Shown here in pieces: positions 63,393 through 64,000 of a stretch of 64,000 nucleotides of DNA. The notes beneath the pieces were generated by a model, which saw nothing but the letters and a program-made list of their open reading frames with translations, was not told the DNA's origin and did no database searches. A program made the position numbers and the translations under genes. Origin of the DNA: Porodaedalea pini. Lineage: Eukaryota; Basidiomycota; Agaricomycetes; Hymenochaetales; Hymenochaetaceae. The stretch spans positions 114,350 through 178,349 of the forward strand of contig NBAY01000082.1 in assembly GCA_002794775.1 (NCBI GenBank), read 5' to 3'. The first letter of the stretch is position 1; each line of letters starts with the position of its first letter.

Positions 63393-63417
63393 CTGCCCTT
63401 TTCAGAAGTATTGTCAC
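63393..63417 (+). mobile_element. CTGCCC-type terminal fragment
   Basis: Only the first about 25 bp of the CTGCCC-type TIR is present, preceded by ACTTA as at the two full copies. The sequence then diverges. Confidence 0.7.
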
Positions 63418-63429
63418 ACATCAAATTCA

Positions 63430-64000
63430 TGTGGTTTTGACGTGTCTTGCAGCATAACTGCCAAAATTTGAGTAAATGATGATTTACTGTGTCAATTGCT
63501 CACAATACATGTTCATTAAGCACTCAAAAAAGTGTACTTGCTCATCCAAATCCGAATCTGTAAAAATATCTGAGATTAGATGAATTTTTTTGTCAAAATA
63601 AGTCAAACAATGTCGACCAGCCCTGTTTCAACACCTCACCCTCACTATATGCAAAAATCATACCCCTTTCCTCTCATCCCATAATTTTTTTTTCTCCACC
63701 TGTAAATTAGGTTTACATGTATGGCAATCTCGTGCATAAGTTTGGTGTCATTCTGTGCACTATTCGTGGTGTAATGGGGATGTTTCTGTTCTTTGGACAC
63801 CTGCTCTCACCTGGGTTTAGACAGTCCATTTCATACAGCTCTGCCAATTTGACAGGTAAAAATACAAAACTTCTTGCACTAGATAGACAATCCTATCTAC
63901 TATAGCCTGGGTTATTTGGGGGCCCCTCTGCCTTGATTTGACACTGTAGTGGTAATTATTTTCGACCTGCATGCCATAGCACCATGTGCCACCTGCACAT
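63430..64000 (+). mobile_element. Ancient relative of the CAGCC-type element end
   Basis: Short blocks in the same order as the CAGCC family end (ACTGCCAAAATTTGAGTAAA; GTTCATTAAGCACTCAAAAA; CACCTGTAAATTAGGTTTAC; GTGCACTATTCGTGGTGTAA) with heavy divergence, suggesting an old member of the same family running off the window edge. Confidence 0.4.

Overview
The window reads as genomic DNA of a filamentous basidiomycete, most likely an Agaricomycete. Genes carry many short introns (about 50-90 nt, GT...AG). The recognisable proteins are fungal: a SIN/MEN-type Cdc7/SepH kinase, signal peptidase subunit Spc3, cytochrome P450s and a BTB/CAP-Gly protein of a type I associate with Agaricomycetes. The repeats are chromodomain Ty3/Gypsy, Tc1/mariner-like elements and an Agaricomycete repetitive ORF family. 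The species cannot be named from this. All exon models and homology calls are by eye.

Layout. (a) 1-17.6 kb is ordinary gene space: a long intergenic stretch, a 2156-aa CH-kinase-C1 protein (3.07-9.96 kb), a small tail-anchored coiled-coil protein divergent from SPC3 (10.9-12.9 kb), and a conserved basic protein convergent with SPC3 (13.1-14.4 kb). (b) 17.6-36.6 kb holds two cytochrome P450 paralogs head-to-head in inverted orientation: a broken copy (minus strand) and an intact one (plus strand). The spacer between them has been filled by palindromic MITE-like elements, a complete LTR retrotransposon with a 5-bp target duplication, and a decayed repetitive ORF. (c) 37.9-53.8 kb is bounded by TA dinucleotides and by one terminal inverted repeat (TIR). 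It has an inverted copy of the same DDE transposase gene at each end and two divergent, unrecognised cargo genes in the middle. The left transposase is split by a 5.5-kb block of host-like DNA: a BTB/CAP-Gly gene that has itself been interrupted by a piece of RPB1. (d) 53.8-64 kb is repeat-dominated: a second fold-back element, two tandem decayed copies of a prolyl-tRNA synthetase fragment, a CDC48 fragment between inverted short motifs, and truncated MITEs.

Two processes shape the right two thirds. The first is C-to-T decay: most repeats are visibly poor in CG and rich in TG/CA, and many transposon ORFs are interrupted by TGA where arginine (CGA) is expected. The second is capture or nesting of pieces of essential housekeeping genes (RPB1, CDC48, ProRS) with introns retained, so the copies came from DNA and not from mRNA. 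The strongest candidate for something undescribed is the 15.8-kb composite element with inverted transposase arms, cargo genes and a chimeric captured gene.

Probably functional host genes are the kinase, the tail-anchored protein, SPC3, the basic protein and the right-hand P450. Everything else recognisable is mobile or broken.
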